A stretch of DNA of 64,000 bases from Candidatus Caldilinea saccharophila (GTDB taxonomy: Bacteria > Chloroflexota > Anaerolineae > Caldilineales > Caldilineaceae): positions 66,073-130,072 of the forward strand of contig JADJVW010000023.1 in NCBI GenBank assembly GCA_016710365.1, written 5' to 3'. This document shows positions 48,879 to 59,717 of the stretch, one piece after another. Under the pieces are notes generated by a model. That model saw only the letters and a program-made list of their open reading frames with translations. It ran no database searches and was not told the DNA's origin. Made by a program: the position numbers and the translations under genes. Within the stretch, counting starts at the first letter, position 1. Every line of letters starts with the position of its first letter.

Positions 48879-50266
48879 TCAATTCTGCACGTCAAACTTC
48901 ACGTCACTCCACAGATCCATCGCCTCACGCAGCTCTGAGCAACCGCGGGCGGCCTGTTCCAGCGTCTGCCCGGCGACGAGAGCTTCAACGGCCACGCGGT
49001 TGGCGCGCGCACCGGCGCGGCTGCCTTTGGGGTGGCCGTGCGTGCCGCCGCCAAAGAGGAAAAACGCATCGTTGCCGTAAATGCGCAGCAGGTCGGGGAT
49101 GTGATGAATATGAATCCCGCCCGACGCCACCGGCCATACTGCCTTCAGCCCGCCAAAGTCCTGGCCGAAATAGAGGCCGCGCTCCTCATTGGGGGCGACC
49201 GTGCGTTCGCGCAACAGGTCGATGATGCCGAGCGTGTCGTTCCAGGAGCCTTCCAACTTGCCGACCACCGTGCCCGTGTGCAGATGATCGCCGCCGGCGA
49301 GGCGCAGCCACTTGGCGACGACGCGCATGTGGATGCCGTGGTTCTTCTGGCGGGTAAAGACGGCGTGCATGGCGCGATGGCAGTGCACGATCATGTTGAG
49401 TTCCGCCGCGCGGGCAAAGACATCGGTCGAGGCGGCAAAACCGGCGGTCAGGAAGTCGTACATGCACATGCGCGCACCCATCGAGTGCAGATATTCCATA
49501 CGGCGCAGCGCTTCCGAGGTGGACGCGGCGGTGATGTTGTGCCAGTGTCCTTTGAATTCGTTGGTGATCGCCATCGCATCGACCACCGCCTCTTGTGCGT
49601 ACATGAAGCGGTCGCGCCAGCGGCTAAAGGGCTGCGAATTCATGTTCTCGTCGTCTTTGGTGGTGTCCAACCCGCCGACCAGACACTCGTAGATGATGGT
49701 GGCGTAGGCGCGGGGCGGCAGACCCAACTTGGGCTTGACGGTGCCGCCGAGCAGCGGACGCTCCCACTTGTTCGACCAGACGCGCTCGTCATACAGCCCG
49801 ACGCGGGGCCGGGAAAAGTCTTGACCAACGCCAGCGGGATCTTCATATCCTCCAGCCGCAGCGCCGCCACTGCTTTGAAGCCAAAGACGTTGCCCACGAT
49901 CGACGACATAATGTTGACGATGCTGCCTTCTTCAAAGAGGTCGAGCGGATAGGCAATAAAGGCGATGTCGCCGTCGATGGCGTAGACCTTGGCCTTGTAA
50001 AAGTCGAGGTCGGTCAGTTGATTCGACCACACTTCGGTCCAGGTGCCCGTCGATGATTCGGCAGCGACGGCGGCCGCGGCCTCGCTCATGCTGACGCCCG
50101 GCTTAGGCTCGATGCGGAAGGCGCACAACAGGTCGTTGTCGGTGGGCGTATAATCGGGCGCGTAGTAATCTTCGGCATAGGTGCGCACACCGGCGCGATA
50201 GTGGCTGCTGATTTCGACGGGGGTTGGCGTCTTCTCTGGCGCCGGGGCGGTCATCTGAAGCTGCAT
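48879..50266 (-). CDS. rbcL: RuBisCO large subunit, form I-like without small subunit, frameshifted
   Basis: Fixes CO2 on ribulose-1,5-bisphosphate. Form I-like N-terminus: DYTPTDNDLLCAFRI, AAESSTGTW and VGNVFGFKA. Catalytic residues: Lys178 in KPKLGL, carbamylated Lys204 with Asp206 and Glu207 in GGLDTTKDDEN, loop 6 GKLEG, SGGIH and GGGT. One C is missing in a C-run at about 49805, after KTFPGP; restoring it gives RVGLYDERVW and a 462-residue protein. The SD is AGGAGG before ATG 50266. No rbcS-like gene lies in the window, and the neighbours are prk and a response regulator. This suits form I-prime or a related Chloroflexota clade lacking small subunits; assignment to a clade needs a tree. 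Confidence 0.93.
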
Positions 50267-50351
50267 GGTTTCCTCCTGGAAATGGTGTACGTGGCGAACA
50301 CTTGTACGGATAAAGCCACTTTACCAGGAATTCATTTGTGACAAAACGCAC

Positions 50352-50403
50352 AAACGGGCAGTCCATGGGGAGGATAGGCGGGTAGTTGTCCACCCGCCCG
50401 TTT
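50352..50403 (-). promoter_or_regulatory. Mutually exclusive hairpins upstream of rbcL
   Basis: In the minus-strand transcript AAACGGGCGGGT (50403-50392) can pair either with ACCCGCC (50383-50377) or, by its first eight bases, with GCCCGTTT (50359-50352). The two pairings share bases and exclude each other. It lies between the regulator stop and rbcL and could be a terminator for the regulator or a leader switch; no clear rbcL promoter is visible. Confidence 0.35.
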
Positions 50404-50419
50404 GGGCAGGGAAAGCGTA

Positions 50420-51052
50420 TTACGCATTGCGCATTACGTTTTCCAAAAACCAGCGGCTGGCCTCGGTGCGGTTCTGCACGCCAAGCTGTTGGTAGATATT
50501 TTGCAAATGGAATTTGACGGTGTTGGCGCTGATGTGCAGGCGCTGCGTGATGGCCTGGTTGCTCAACCCTTCGGCGACCAATGTCAACACCTCCAGTTCG
50601 CGCGGGGAGAGTTGGAGCGCTGGCTGTGGGCGCGGCTGAGCGCGCAATGCGGCGCGGGCGGCGGCAGGGAAGACGAGCTGTCCGGCCATGACCTGACGGA
50701 TAGCGGGCGCCACCTGTTCGGGCGGGTCGCACTTGAGGAGCAGCCCATCGGGGCCGGCCGACATCATCATGCGCAGCGAGGCAGGGTCGTCATAGGCCGT
50801 GATGAGCAGCACGCGCGTCTCCGCAAACTCCTGGCGGATGCGCTCGAGACACGCCAGCCCATCCAGGTAAGGCATCCGCACATCGACGACGACGACATCC
50901 GGCGCAAAGCGCTGCATGGCGTCCAGCAGGCGCTCGCCATCCGTCGCCGTCGCCAGCACGCGCATATCCTCGTGCTGCTGCAACAAGCTGCGCAGCCCTT
51001 CGAGCACAAGGGCATGGTCGTCAGCAATGATCACGCGGATGAGTCTGGTCAT
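50420..51052 (-). CDS. NarL/LuxR-family response regulator
   Basis: 210 residues. Receiver domain: Asp11, Asp12, phospho-acceptor Asp57 in VVVDVRMP and Lys near 107 in LLLK; DNA-binding helix-turn-helix LSPRELEVLTLVAEGLSNQA near 145-164. ATG 51052. It precedes rbcL on the same strand and may control it; no histidine kinase gene is adjacent. The C-terminal codons VMRNA lie in the ATTACGCATT-type repeat. Confidence 0.87.
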   Translation of the reverse strand: MTRLIRVIIADDHALVLEGLRSLLQQHEDMRVLATATDGERLLDAMQRFAPDVVVVDVRMPYLDGLACLERIRQEFAETRVLLITAYDDPASLRMMMSAGPDGLLLKCDPPEQVAPAIRQVMAGQLVFPAAARAALRAQPRPQPALQLSPRELEVLTLVAEGLSNQAITQRLHISANTVKFHLQNIYQQLGVQNRTEASRWFLENVMRNA

Positions 51053-51159
51053 AGGTTGGCGTCGTTTTGGAACGCTGGCGCCCGCTGGTGCGTCGCTGCC
51101 TTCTCTATCGGCGTCTCTGGGAGCGCGGGCGTCTCGCTCGCCAGCTATCCTCATCGAAC

Positions 51160-53756
51160 TCAATCACCGCCTTCCGCACCTCCAAAGTTGACATCCGGGT
51201 TGTCCTCCGGATCCGGCTCGGGCAGCGGACCTGGACCTGGATCGGGGTCGGGATCAGGATCGGGGGCAGGAGGAAGCGGCTCGTCAGTGGGCAGCGGGCC
51301 GGGCATCATCTCTACGTTGATCGACAGATCCTGGTTGACTTCGGCGCCGCCGCGATTGGCAGCTCGCAAGCGGTAGTTGTACGAACCGGGATCGTTGAGA
51401 CATTCATTGCGGCCATCGTTGGCCGCAACGTCAGTCAGATAGCCACCGTTGCGGTAAAGCTGCACGACATCGACCCAGCCATCGACGCCCCAGGAGAGAT
51501 AGACGCAGTCGCCTGCCTGAATGTCGTAGCTGTCCGCATTGAAGTAATTGATGATCGGCGGTTCGGGCACGGGAGTCGGCATTGGCTCAGGGTGAAGGTC
51601 GGCGTGGGTTCGGGCGCCGGGCCAAGCACCTGCACGTACACATCCTGGCTCTGCGGCGGCGTCCCCGCCATGCCGTCGGCCCAAAGCGTGAATTTCACGC
51701 TGCTGTTGGGCGCGGTCAGCGGGCAAAGTTGCTGGCCGCTCACAAAAGGCAGGTCGCGCCCCACCGGCGCGTCGTCGATGCGCACTTCGACGCGCGTCAC
51801 GCCGGCGCCCACCGACCACGACGCATTAACGCAGTCGCCCACCATGATCTGGTCCGGCTGTACATTGAAATAGTCGATCACGGCGGGCACAGGGGCCGGC
51901 TTGAAGGGAGTGGGCGTCGGCGTCGGCCCGGGCTGATTGGACACGCGCACGGTGGCGGTCTGCTTGGTCTTGCCGCCGGGGCCGCGCGCCTCGATCTCAT
52001 AGGCGTAATCACCCGGTTGCCCCAGACAGTCCTGCTGGGAGCCAGTAGCCGGCGCGCCATCCCACCAGGTGCGACCGTCGCGCTTGAGCGTGACGCTGTT
52101 AACCTGACCCAGCACCTGCCAGCCGATCGTCGTGCAACTTCCCGCGCTGATGCGGCTGGGATTGGCGTTAAAGGACTGAATATAGGGTGCATCCGGGTCG
52201 GACTGCACATAAATGGTAAGCGCCGGTGTGACTGCCGTGCCATCGCGTTTGTCGACGTGCAGATAGTAGGTCGTCGTGTGTTGCGGGCATTCGCGCTGGC
52301 TGCTCTGACCGGCCACACCGTGCTTGCGGAAGTCTTGGCCTTCTTTGTAGAAAAAGACGGCGAGCACGTTGGTCACATCCCAGCGGAAGGTGACGCATTC
52401 CCCGGCGCGGATGCTGGTGCGATCCACGGTAAAGTTGACGCCCTGCATCGGCGTGGCAGTCGGCTGCGGGACAGGCCCTGGGCCAACCGGAACCTGGATG
52501 CGCACCCAGATCTTCTGGCCGAAAGGCTGTCCCTGTGCATTGACCATCTGCCAGATGCCGGTATATTGGCCAGGCTGGAGCGGCGCCATCAGATTGAGCG
52601 AAAGATCGTAGCTCTGGCCCGGTTGCACATCGCTCTGGATTATCAGTGGCACGCCGCCCATCTGATTGGCAGGCGTCGTGCCTGGCATGGCGACATAGGT
52701 AAGCGCGTAGCCCTTCTTCCAGGTGCATGTCCCGTTGTTTAGCACGCGCCAGCTCTTGACAAAGTGTTGCCCAGCCGACACAAAGGGGATGGCGTTGCTG
52801 TCGTCGTAGGTCAGGTCGGCCACGTACGCCATATTGTCCAGGCAGCCAGGCGCGGGCGGCGTGGGCGTTGGCTCAACCGGCTGCTCGTCGGCGCTTAAGT
52901 ACTTCTGCATCAGGGCGTCATACGCACCATCCTGCTTGAGTTGCGTCAGCGCCAGGTTCAGGTAAGGCAGAAATGCGGAACCTTTACGCACTGCCACCGC
53001 ATATTGCTGCTGAAGTTGACCTCTCACCTGGCGCAATCCACCCTGGCGGAGGTATTCCTGCGCCGGGAGAAAATCCATGATGCCGAGATCGATGCGTCCC
53101 TGCTGCAACGCCTGCACGATGTCCATTTCGCGTGCAAAACCCTGCACGTTGGCGGACGGCATGCGCCCGGTATCGACCAGGAACTGCTCCACCCACAACG
53201 CGTAGATCGTGCCGCGCTGGACGCCCACCCGTAACCCGGCGAAATCCTGCGTCTTGAGATCCACCGCGGTGAGCGGGGAGCCGGCCGGCGCCAGGATCGA
53301 CTCGGCGCTGGTGTAGTAGGGCATGCTGAAATCCACCGATCTGGCGCGTTCGGCCGTTTCGGTGAGCGCCGCTGCAATTGCGTCGATTTCCCCAAGTTGG
53401 AGCGCAGCCGGCAGCCCTTCGAAGGCATAGTCCACCACTGCCAACTCCAGACCCAATTTGTCGGCGACGGCCTGCATCAACGCGACGTCAAAGCCGTCGA
53501 GATTGAAGGCGGCGTCGTAGAAGGCGAAAGGTGGACTGCCGGAAGAGCTGCCAACGGTGAGCACGCCCGACGCCTGAATTTTCTCCCAGTCGGCGCCGCT
53601 GTTGATCGGCGACAGACCGAGCATGACCTCCGGTTGCGCGGGCGCGTCCTGCGCAACCGGCGCTGCTTGCAAGATCGGGGTGTAGGCGATCGTCAGCGCC
53701 GCCAATACCATCAACACTCCGGATAACGTTAGCAACGCAATCACTTTTTTAGTCAT
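51160..53756 (-). CDS. Secreted solute-binding domain fused to Ig-like domains, frameshifted
   Basis: 865 residues when repaired. Signal peptide (about 1-32), a family 3 amino-acid-type binding domain (about 55-290: GVLTVGSSSGSPPFAFYD, DAIAAALTETAERARSVDFS, SPLTAVDLKTQDFAGLRVGV), a PTPTPP linker, an NBR1-type Ig-like domain rich in Trp (FVKSWRVLNNGTCTWKKGY), then about four Ig-like repeats starting FNANPS/YFNVQP and a Pro/Asp tail. The frame breaks near 51590 (one missing base). A binding protein with cell-surface adhesion-like modules is unusual. No permease is nearby. Minus strand, before the response regulator. Confidence 0.8.
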
Positions 53757-53805
53757 ACCATCTCCTCTTACCTATTCATTAATCGGTGTTTACTCTCAGT
53801 GTTCG

Positions 53806-55521
53806 CTATCGGTGAACGATTGGCATAAATTGTACGGGTTGAATTGCATCGGCCAGGTCGACGAGCATGATTGCTTCTGCTGTGCCCGCGCGCGGCTTGG
53901 TATGTCCTGCGCTGTCCGAGGCCGTAGCTTCGAATTGATAAACGCCGTCGCCCATCCCCATGCTCGGATAGGGGAAAGCGGCCGTTGTCTGCGCACCCGG
54001 GAAGCTGCTCCACTCGATCCAGCCCTGGTCGTTATAGTTGTAATAAAGCTGGTACTCGGTGATAGCAGCGCCCTCCACGGCATAACCCGTCCAATGCACC
54101 ATAAACGTATCCGTGACCGGCGCCGTCGGTTTGAGGATGGCCGGCGTAAACGGTTCCACGATGGCGTGTGGCTTGAGGTCGATGATGGTGGTGACCTGCA
54201 GCGCGTCAGAGAAATGCCCCTGATTTCCTACATGGTCGCGTGCGCGCGTACGGAACTCGTAGGTGGCGCCGTCGAGCGCACCCGTGAACAAATAGGAGGT
54301 TTCGGTGACGCCGCTCAATAGCCGAATCCAGTCGGGGCTGCTGCCGGGGATGAGCATACGATACTCCACATCGTAGTCACTTACGCCGGAAACGACATCC
54401 ATCCCCGCCCACTGAATCGTGAAGGAGGTCGAGGTGGTGAAAGACGGCAGCTTGGTCATCGAGGTGACAGGCGGCAGGCTGTCGATGATGGTGCTGGTCT
54501 GGGCGTGGCCGTAGTCTTCCTTGTTGCCGACGTTATCGACGCCGCGCCAGCGGAAATAGACCGTGTCGCCATCTTGGCTGTGGGTGAAAGCGTCGGTCAT
54601 CTGGGCGGGCGGATATTTACCCTTGTTGAGCTTGTGCCACGCGCCAGAATTATTGACGCTATATTCCACTTCAAAATACTGCATCCCACTCGGCGTGCAG
54701 TTTGACGGCGCTTTGTCTTCGCCGCTCCAGTGCACCTCGAACGTGGCCTTGGAGTATTTCGACAGCGGGTTCGTTACATTGGCGGCCGGCGTTTTTGTGT
54801 CGCAGATATACTGCACGTCGAGGTAGGGCGTAGTTCCCCCCCCGGCTTCGCGCGTGCGGAATGAACGCAGATGTTCACCTGCACTCTCGTTGCCAGTCAA
54901 TAGCACCCCATAGTTGCCTTGCCCGTTGATCCAACTCTGGAGGAATGTCTTCAGGTCAAGCGCCTGCCAGCCACTCGATGACGAGACATTGCCGAGATTG
55001 GTGGCGGAGCCATCGTAGCGAGCGTTGTGCCAGGTGATGCTCGCTTCGGCCCAGGGCGCCACCATCTTGCGCCCATCGACGCGTGTGGATGGTTCGCCAG
55101 CAGGCAGCATCTGAAACTGATACAGATGCATCGTGGCGCTTTGGATGCGCGACTTGGATGGAATGCCGTTCAGTTCAAATTGAATCACTGGCCGCACCGC
55201 CAACTCGACCGGCTGAGACCCCATATTCATAAATGGACGCGGTCCGTGGTTCGACTCAGGCTGCCCAGAAGCAATATACGCATCCTGAGTCGCATTGAGA
55301 CGCACCGATTTAACCCAGGGCGCCAGGTCGGGCAGGGGGTCAATATCTTGGGAAGGAAAGTCTGCATCCAACGAATCGCTGGTGGACAGGTCAGATGGCA
55401 GGACATCGGCCGGCGCGGGGTCAGAGGCAGGGTCTTGCGCCGACGCCGGCAATGCAGTGCTCAACAGCGCAACGATCAGCAGCATCGTGGCACAACACAG
55501 GAAAGGTCTTGACTTACGCAT
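53806..55521 (-). CDS. Secreted DNRLRE/fibronectin-type protein with C-terminal MPIVHR tail
   Basis: 571 residues. Signal peptide (1-28, ALPASAQ), an N-terminal DNRLRE-like beta domain (QDAYIASGQPESNHGPRPF near 79 and VIQFELNGIP near 112), then two to three fibronectin type III-like modules (YFRWRGVDNVGN, YEFRTRARDHVGN, YQFEATASDSAG). It ends QFMPIVHR-stop, like the two proteins below. Probably a cell-surface or extracellular protein; ligand unknown. Confidence 0.75.
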   Translation of the reverse strand: MRKSRPFLCCATMLLIVALLSTALPASAQDPASDPAPADVLPSDLSTSDSLDADFPSQDIDPLPDLAPWVKSVRLNATQDAYIASGQPESNHGPRPFMNMGSQPVELAVRPVIQFELNGIPSKSRIQSATMHLYQFQMLPAGEPSTRVDGRKMVAPWAEASITWHNARYDGSATNLGNVSSSSGWQALDLKTFLQSWINGQGNYGVLLTGNESAGEHLRSFRTREAGGGTTPYLDVQYICDTKTPAANVTNPLSKYSKATFEVHWSGEDKAPSNCTPSGMQYFEVEYSVNNSGAWHKLNKGKYPPAQMTDAFTHSQDGDTVYFRWRGVDNVGNKEDYGHAQTSTIIDSLPPVTSMTKLPSFTTSTSFTIQWAGMDVVSGVSDYDVEYRMLIPGSSPDWIRLLSGVTETSYLFTGALDGATYEFRTRARDHVGNQGHFSDALQVTTIIDLKPHAIVEPFTPAILKPTAPVTDTFMVHWTGYAVEGAAITEYQLYYNYNDQGWIEWSSFPGAQTTAAFPYPSMGMGDGVYQFEATASDSAGHTKPRAGTAEAIMLVDLADAIQPVQFMPIVHR

Positions 55522-55690
55522 TGGAAAACCTCATTTCTTTTAAAAGCACGAACAGCGCTTGTCACCCATTTTAGCGAGCGTATTCAGCGCATTTGTACAA
55601 CGAATGGCGTAAAGCGATGCAGCGACGCGTCGAAGATTCAAGCTGCTTGCGTGACGCATGACGAGTGACGGGCCATTCGCCACGCATTGA

Positions 55691-55742
55691 GCCGTCCAGG
55701 GATGACAGTCACTTCACGCAGTGACTGTCATCCCTGGACGGC
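55691..55742. repeat. GACAGTCAC palindrome, long copy 3
   Basis: Perfect 22-base arms (55691-55712, 55721-55742) with an 8-base loop, ending five bases before the stop of the next minus-strand gene. The 55522-55690 gap has also GTGACGCATGACG-type low-complexity DNA. Confidence 0.75.
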
Positions 55743-55746
55743 TGAC

Positions 55747-58700
55747 TCATCTTGACACTTGCGGTAGGAAGACACGCACACTACAGTCGATGGCGCCGGC
55801 CACCGAGACATAGTTATTCATCTCGTCGATATCCTCTTTCGGCGCTGCCACTGTCGCATACAGCCCACACGTCAGTGGCCCCGGTACAATGGTGTTGACG
55901 ACAACAACCTCTCCCCTCGCGAGGCTGGGAAGGGGATAGGTCACAAGCATCGAGGCAGCATCACGTGTGAAGAAGTTGTGCAGCACGACAACGGCATCGG
56001 TCACTGCCACCGGGCCGGCATTGACGACCGTAATCGTAACCGGCGTCTGTGACCTGCTCATGTCACCGATCTCAAGGTTGAATGGACTCAGGGCGAGATC
56101 GACGCCTACAGGCATGGACAACACGGTGAGATTATTCTCGCGGTCGACTTCGTCGAAATCATTCAAGTTGACGGTGGCTTCGATTGGGTGCAACCCCGCT
56201 GCCTGCAACCCATGATCCCAGGGCAGCGAGACGGTGTGACTTTCACCCGGCTGCAATCCGGGGATAGCCATCTCTGCCACTGCGTCCATTCCCGCCGCGC
56301 GCTGGAACACAAGCAATCTCGTCGGCAGTGAAACACCTGTGCCTAGATTGCTGACCCGTGCGCGCAGCTTGACGACATTGCCCCAATCCGACAATAGCTC
56401 CGCCGATGTAAAGGCCAGATCGGGGCCAAATGCCCGCAAGCTATCCTGGTTATCCCCTTCGTCTTGTTCTGCAATCAGATTTCCAGCATCGGCGACAGCA
56501 AAAAAGGTGCGGATCCCGCTGCTGACTGGGGCGATAAACCCGGTGCTGACGGTTACAGCATAGCCCGCCGCCAACACACCCGCCACCGGCGCCTCAGCGA
56601 TCAAGGCGCCGCCTAAGGCTGGGTTGCCATCATAAAAGCTGACAGTCACATTCTCTAGCGGCAGGTCGCCTGTGTTGTGCACGGTGGCGCTCAGGATAAC
56701 AGTCTCGCCGGGCAGCGGGTGAGCATTGTCGACCCTCATTTCGCCGGAAAGCAGCGTCAGATTGCGGTCAAAGGTGTATCCCAACACGTTCAGATCGGTG
56801 AGACCCATCACCGAAACAGGCGCTGGTATGGTCACGCCATCGGGCGCGTGATCTGGTCGGAATAGGCGTCGTAGGCAGTCGAAAGATAGGCAACGCGCAA
56901 TTGGCGCGCAGAACTCAGGACGGCGGCCGGCAGTCGCTCCCAGCGGGCATCGCCGGTAATGCGGCGTGGCGCGCCCCATACGACTAGGAATTGGTCGTAC
57001 CATGCCACGTTCAAATCAAACGCTTCCCCCTGACTTCGCCACAGCGCCGCAATGTTGCCGGCGGCGTCGCGCACGGCGCGTAGCATATCGGTCGTCCCAT
57101 GCCCATCGCCCAATGGCGCGTCGGCGCCAACGCCAGTTGTCAGGTTGAGCAGACGTATCGCGGCGTCGCCGGCCAGCCAGACGATCACAGGCTGATTCAA
57201 CGAATTGAATAGCACGTTCGGGCTGCGCTGATCGAGCGCATCGGCAGCCAGCGGTTGTGGCAAAGACCAGCCCGCGCCATCCCATGTGGTAATGAAGATC
57301 TGCTGCACTGGCTGGCTGGCGCCAACAGGCGTGATCCCCTGTGTATATGCAATTACTGCCTTGTCCGCACCATACCCGACGGCCAACTCGGCCATTGGAT
57401 CGATGTCCGCTACGGCTGTGGCAGCGGCATTCCAGACCCCAGCGTGGAAAGCTGTCTCGATCTGTCCGTTTCCTGGTTGATCGGGGGCGAGACTGGCGTC
57501 ACTCTGCACCCAAGCTGCCAGTAACTGCCCACTGCCATTGCGGGCAAGCCGCACGCCGACGTCGACCGCGGCGTTGTCGGTCAGAAGGGTGGACGCCGTC
57601 CACCTACCTGTGGAGGCATCGTAAGCGGCGCTGGCAATCTCAATTTCCTGAGTGATAGTCAAAGACGGATCGCTGGCAGGCAGCGTTGTTGCTGCTTGCT
57701 GCCAGACCGCAACCGCCTGTCCACCATGCGTCCAGGCAACTTGCGGGCCAAAATCCTGGCGGGTGTTGCCGGTCAGGGTGATAGGCGCGCTCCACGTCAC
57801 ACCATCCCACAGGCTCGACTGCAACTCGGCCGACTGACGCCAGGAGAGGCCGGGTTCGTCGTGATCCCACACCGCCAGCACGCGGTCGCTGCCCGGCTCG
57901 GAAGCTAGCGAGACTTGGCTGAACGGGTAGACTTGTCCGACTAGCGTGTCGGAGATTAGTGCAAGACTGGTCGAGGCAGGGTTTGACCAGCCCGCGTCGG
58001 CATTGCTTACAAAGAGCGCTGTCGCCCGTGGCGCATCGACCGCGGCCGCCGCCACCGATCCTTTATCAACCTGACATTGATTCCCACTCGATGGGACATA
58101 GCTGCAACCACCGTCCAGATCCCAGATGCTTGGCTTACACAAGCCCCAGATGCAGCCCCACCAGATATTGGCATGATAGCCGTAGGCAGCAGAAGAATAG
58201 AGTTTATCGAATTCGCTGCTGCGTGCATCAGAGTTGAAGAGGAAGCGCCCACCTGTCTTGGTGAGATCTGCCGTCAGCCAGTAAATTGGGAAGACATACC
58301 GATCTAGCGTGCCCTTGATATCGAGACCCGCTTCCAACCCCAGTTTCGACTGAAAATAGGGCGATGAAGGCTTTAGCGTCGCATCGGACTCCGCCTCTAC
58401 GCCGAGCGATGCCCGGAAACCCACCGTGCCGTAACTTGTCAGGCCAAGCAGCGTGGCCAGCGTCGGGAAATAATCGCCCAGTACATCTTTGTAGAAGTCT
58501 TTCAGCTCCCAGTTCTTGGCGCCGGTCAGGGTGGCGTTCGACTTGATGACGCCACGGAGCTCAAAGGCCAGCACGTTGCAGTCGGGGTTGCTCGCCGTGA
58601 GATCGCCTGATGCTTTGAAGCCGCCGCTCAGAGGAACAACCCAAAGCTGCGTCTTGGCGACGTAGGAGGCGCCGCCGGACAACGAAATCAATCGGCCGGA

Positions 58701-59645
58701 ATCCTCACAGCGGACAGGCAGGCTCAACCTGCCGCGTAGCCATGTATTGTGTTGGGTCAGCTTGGCGACATCGGTGGAAATAAAGCCGGGCGAACTGTAC
58801 AGGAACCCGTCGACGGGATATTCCGCCTCGGCCACGTAAAGCGTGTCGGCGCCCCGTCCTTCGATGCGGAAGGGATGCACAAACTTGATGCCATTGAATA
58901 AGCCAGCGCCGGGCAACTGGGTGAAGAAGAACTCCTGCGAGAGCTTCGAGCGCTGACCATCGATCTCAACGACTGCTCGTAGTTCGTTGCCAACCGCAAA
59001 GTCCTCGCTGCCCATGTTGACGGTGAACTCTTTTTCACCGCACCCCTTCACAGCCGCCTCGCCGACCACTTGATTGTTGCGTAGCAGGAGCACCTTGCCT
59101 GACTTGTTGTCAGATAAACTGTAATCGACTACGACATGATTGATGGCCTCAACGCCTTTCAGATAGCGCCCCGGTGGGTAAGTGGTGGAATGGATGAAGG
59201 CCCACCCGATGTCGGCGGCAGGCAATGCGGACGGCGTACTTTGACCCACGTGCAAGACGGCTGTGACCGGCAAGGTCTGCCCAATGCTCATGTCTTCAAA
59301 CCGGATCAGCCAGTTTCCGGTGTCAAAGGAACGAATCTGCGCCCTTGCCCGTCCGTCAGCGCCGACGGTGACAAGATAGGGATATGCCTTTAGGCTGCCG
59401 TCAAACGCCGCATAGTCAAGCGGTGCGGCAGCCGTAAAATAGCCAACGTGACCAGGTGTTGCGTTCTCCAACGTCACCATTGTCCACTGCCCAGCGCCAA
59501 CATCACTTGTCGTCACGACAAGCCGCAAATCCGGCCGGGCATCCTGACCGGCGCCCTGGCCGATCGCCGCCACGGGCGTCAGAGCCAGCCAAACGGCGAT
59601 CAGGCAGCGAATCAGGCTTCCCATTCGATCTCTGCATCTCATCAT
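55747..59645 (-). CDS. Giant secreted protein A, frameshifted
   Basis: About 1299 residues when repaired. Signal peptide (ALTPVAAIGQ), an N-terminal beta region, a central part with repeated WDGVTWSAP.. and AWTHGGQAVAVW units suggesting beta-propeller blades, and C-terminal CARDB-type adhesion repeats (HPLPGETVILSATVHNTGDL). Near 56847 one base is missing (DQIT then PDGVTI). It ends with a Cys then RVFLPQVSR-stop. ATG 59645 has a GGGAGG SD; an upstream GTG is possible. Tandem paralogue of protein B, likely surface or secreted; no enzyme motif seen. Confidence 0.75.
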
Positions 59646-59717
59646 CAACCTCCCTCGAAAATGCGTCACTCAACGCATGAAGCACCAGCCATCATCCCTT
59701 GCACCGCACCTCGAACG

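Noticed and set aside
48879..50266. RuBisCO-like (form IV) methionine salvage protein paired with MtnA
   Set aside because: All catalytic residues are present and prk is adjacent, which fits a true carboxylase.
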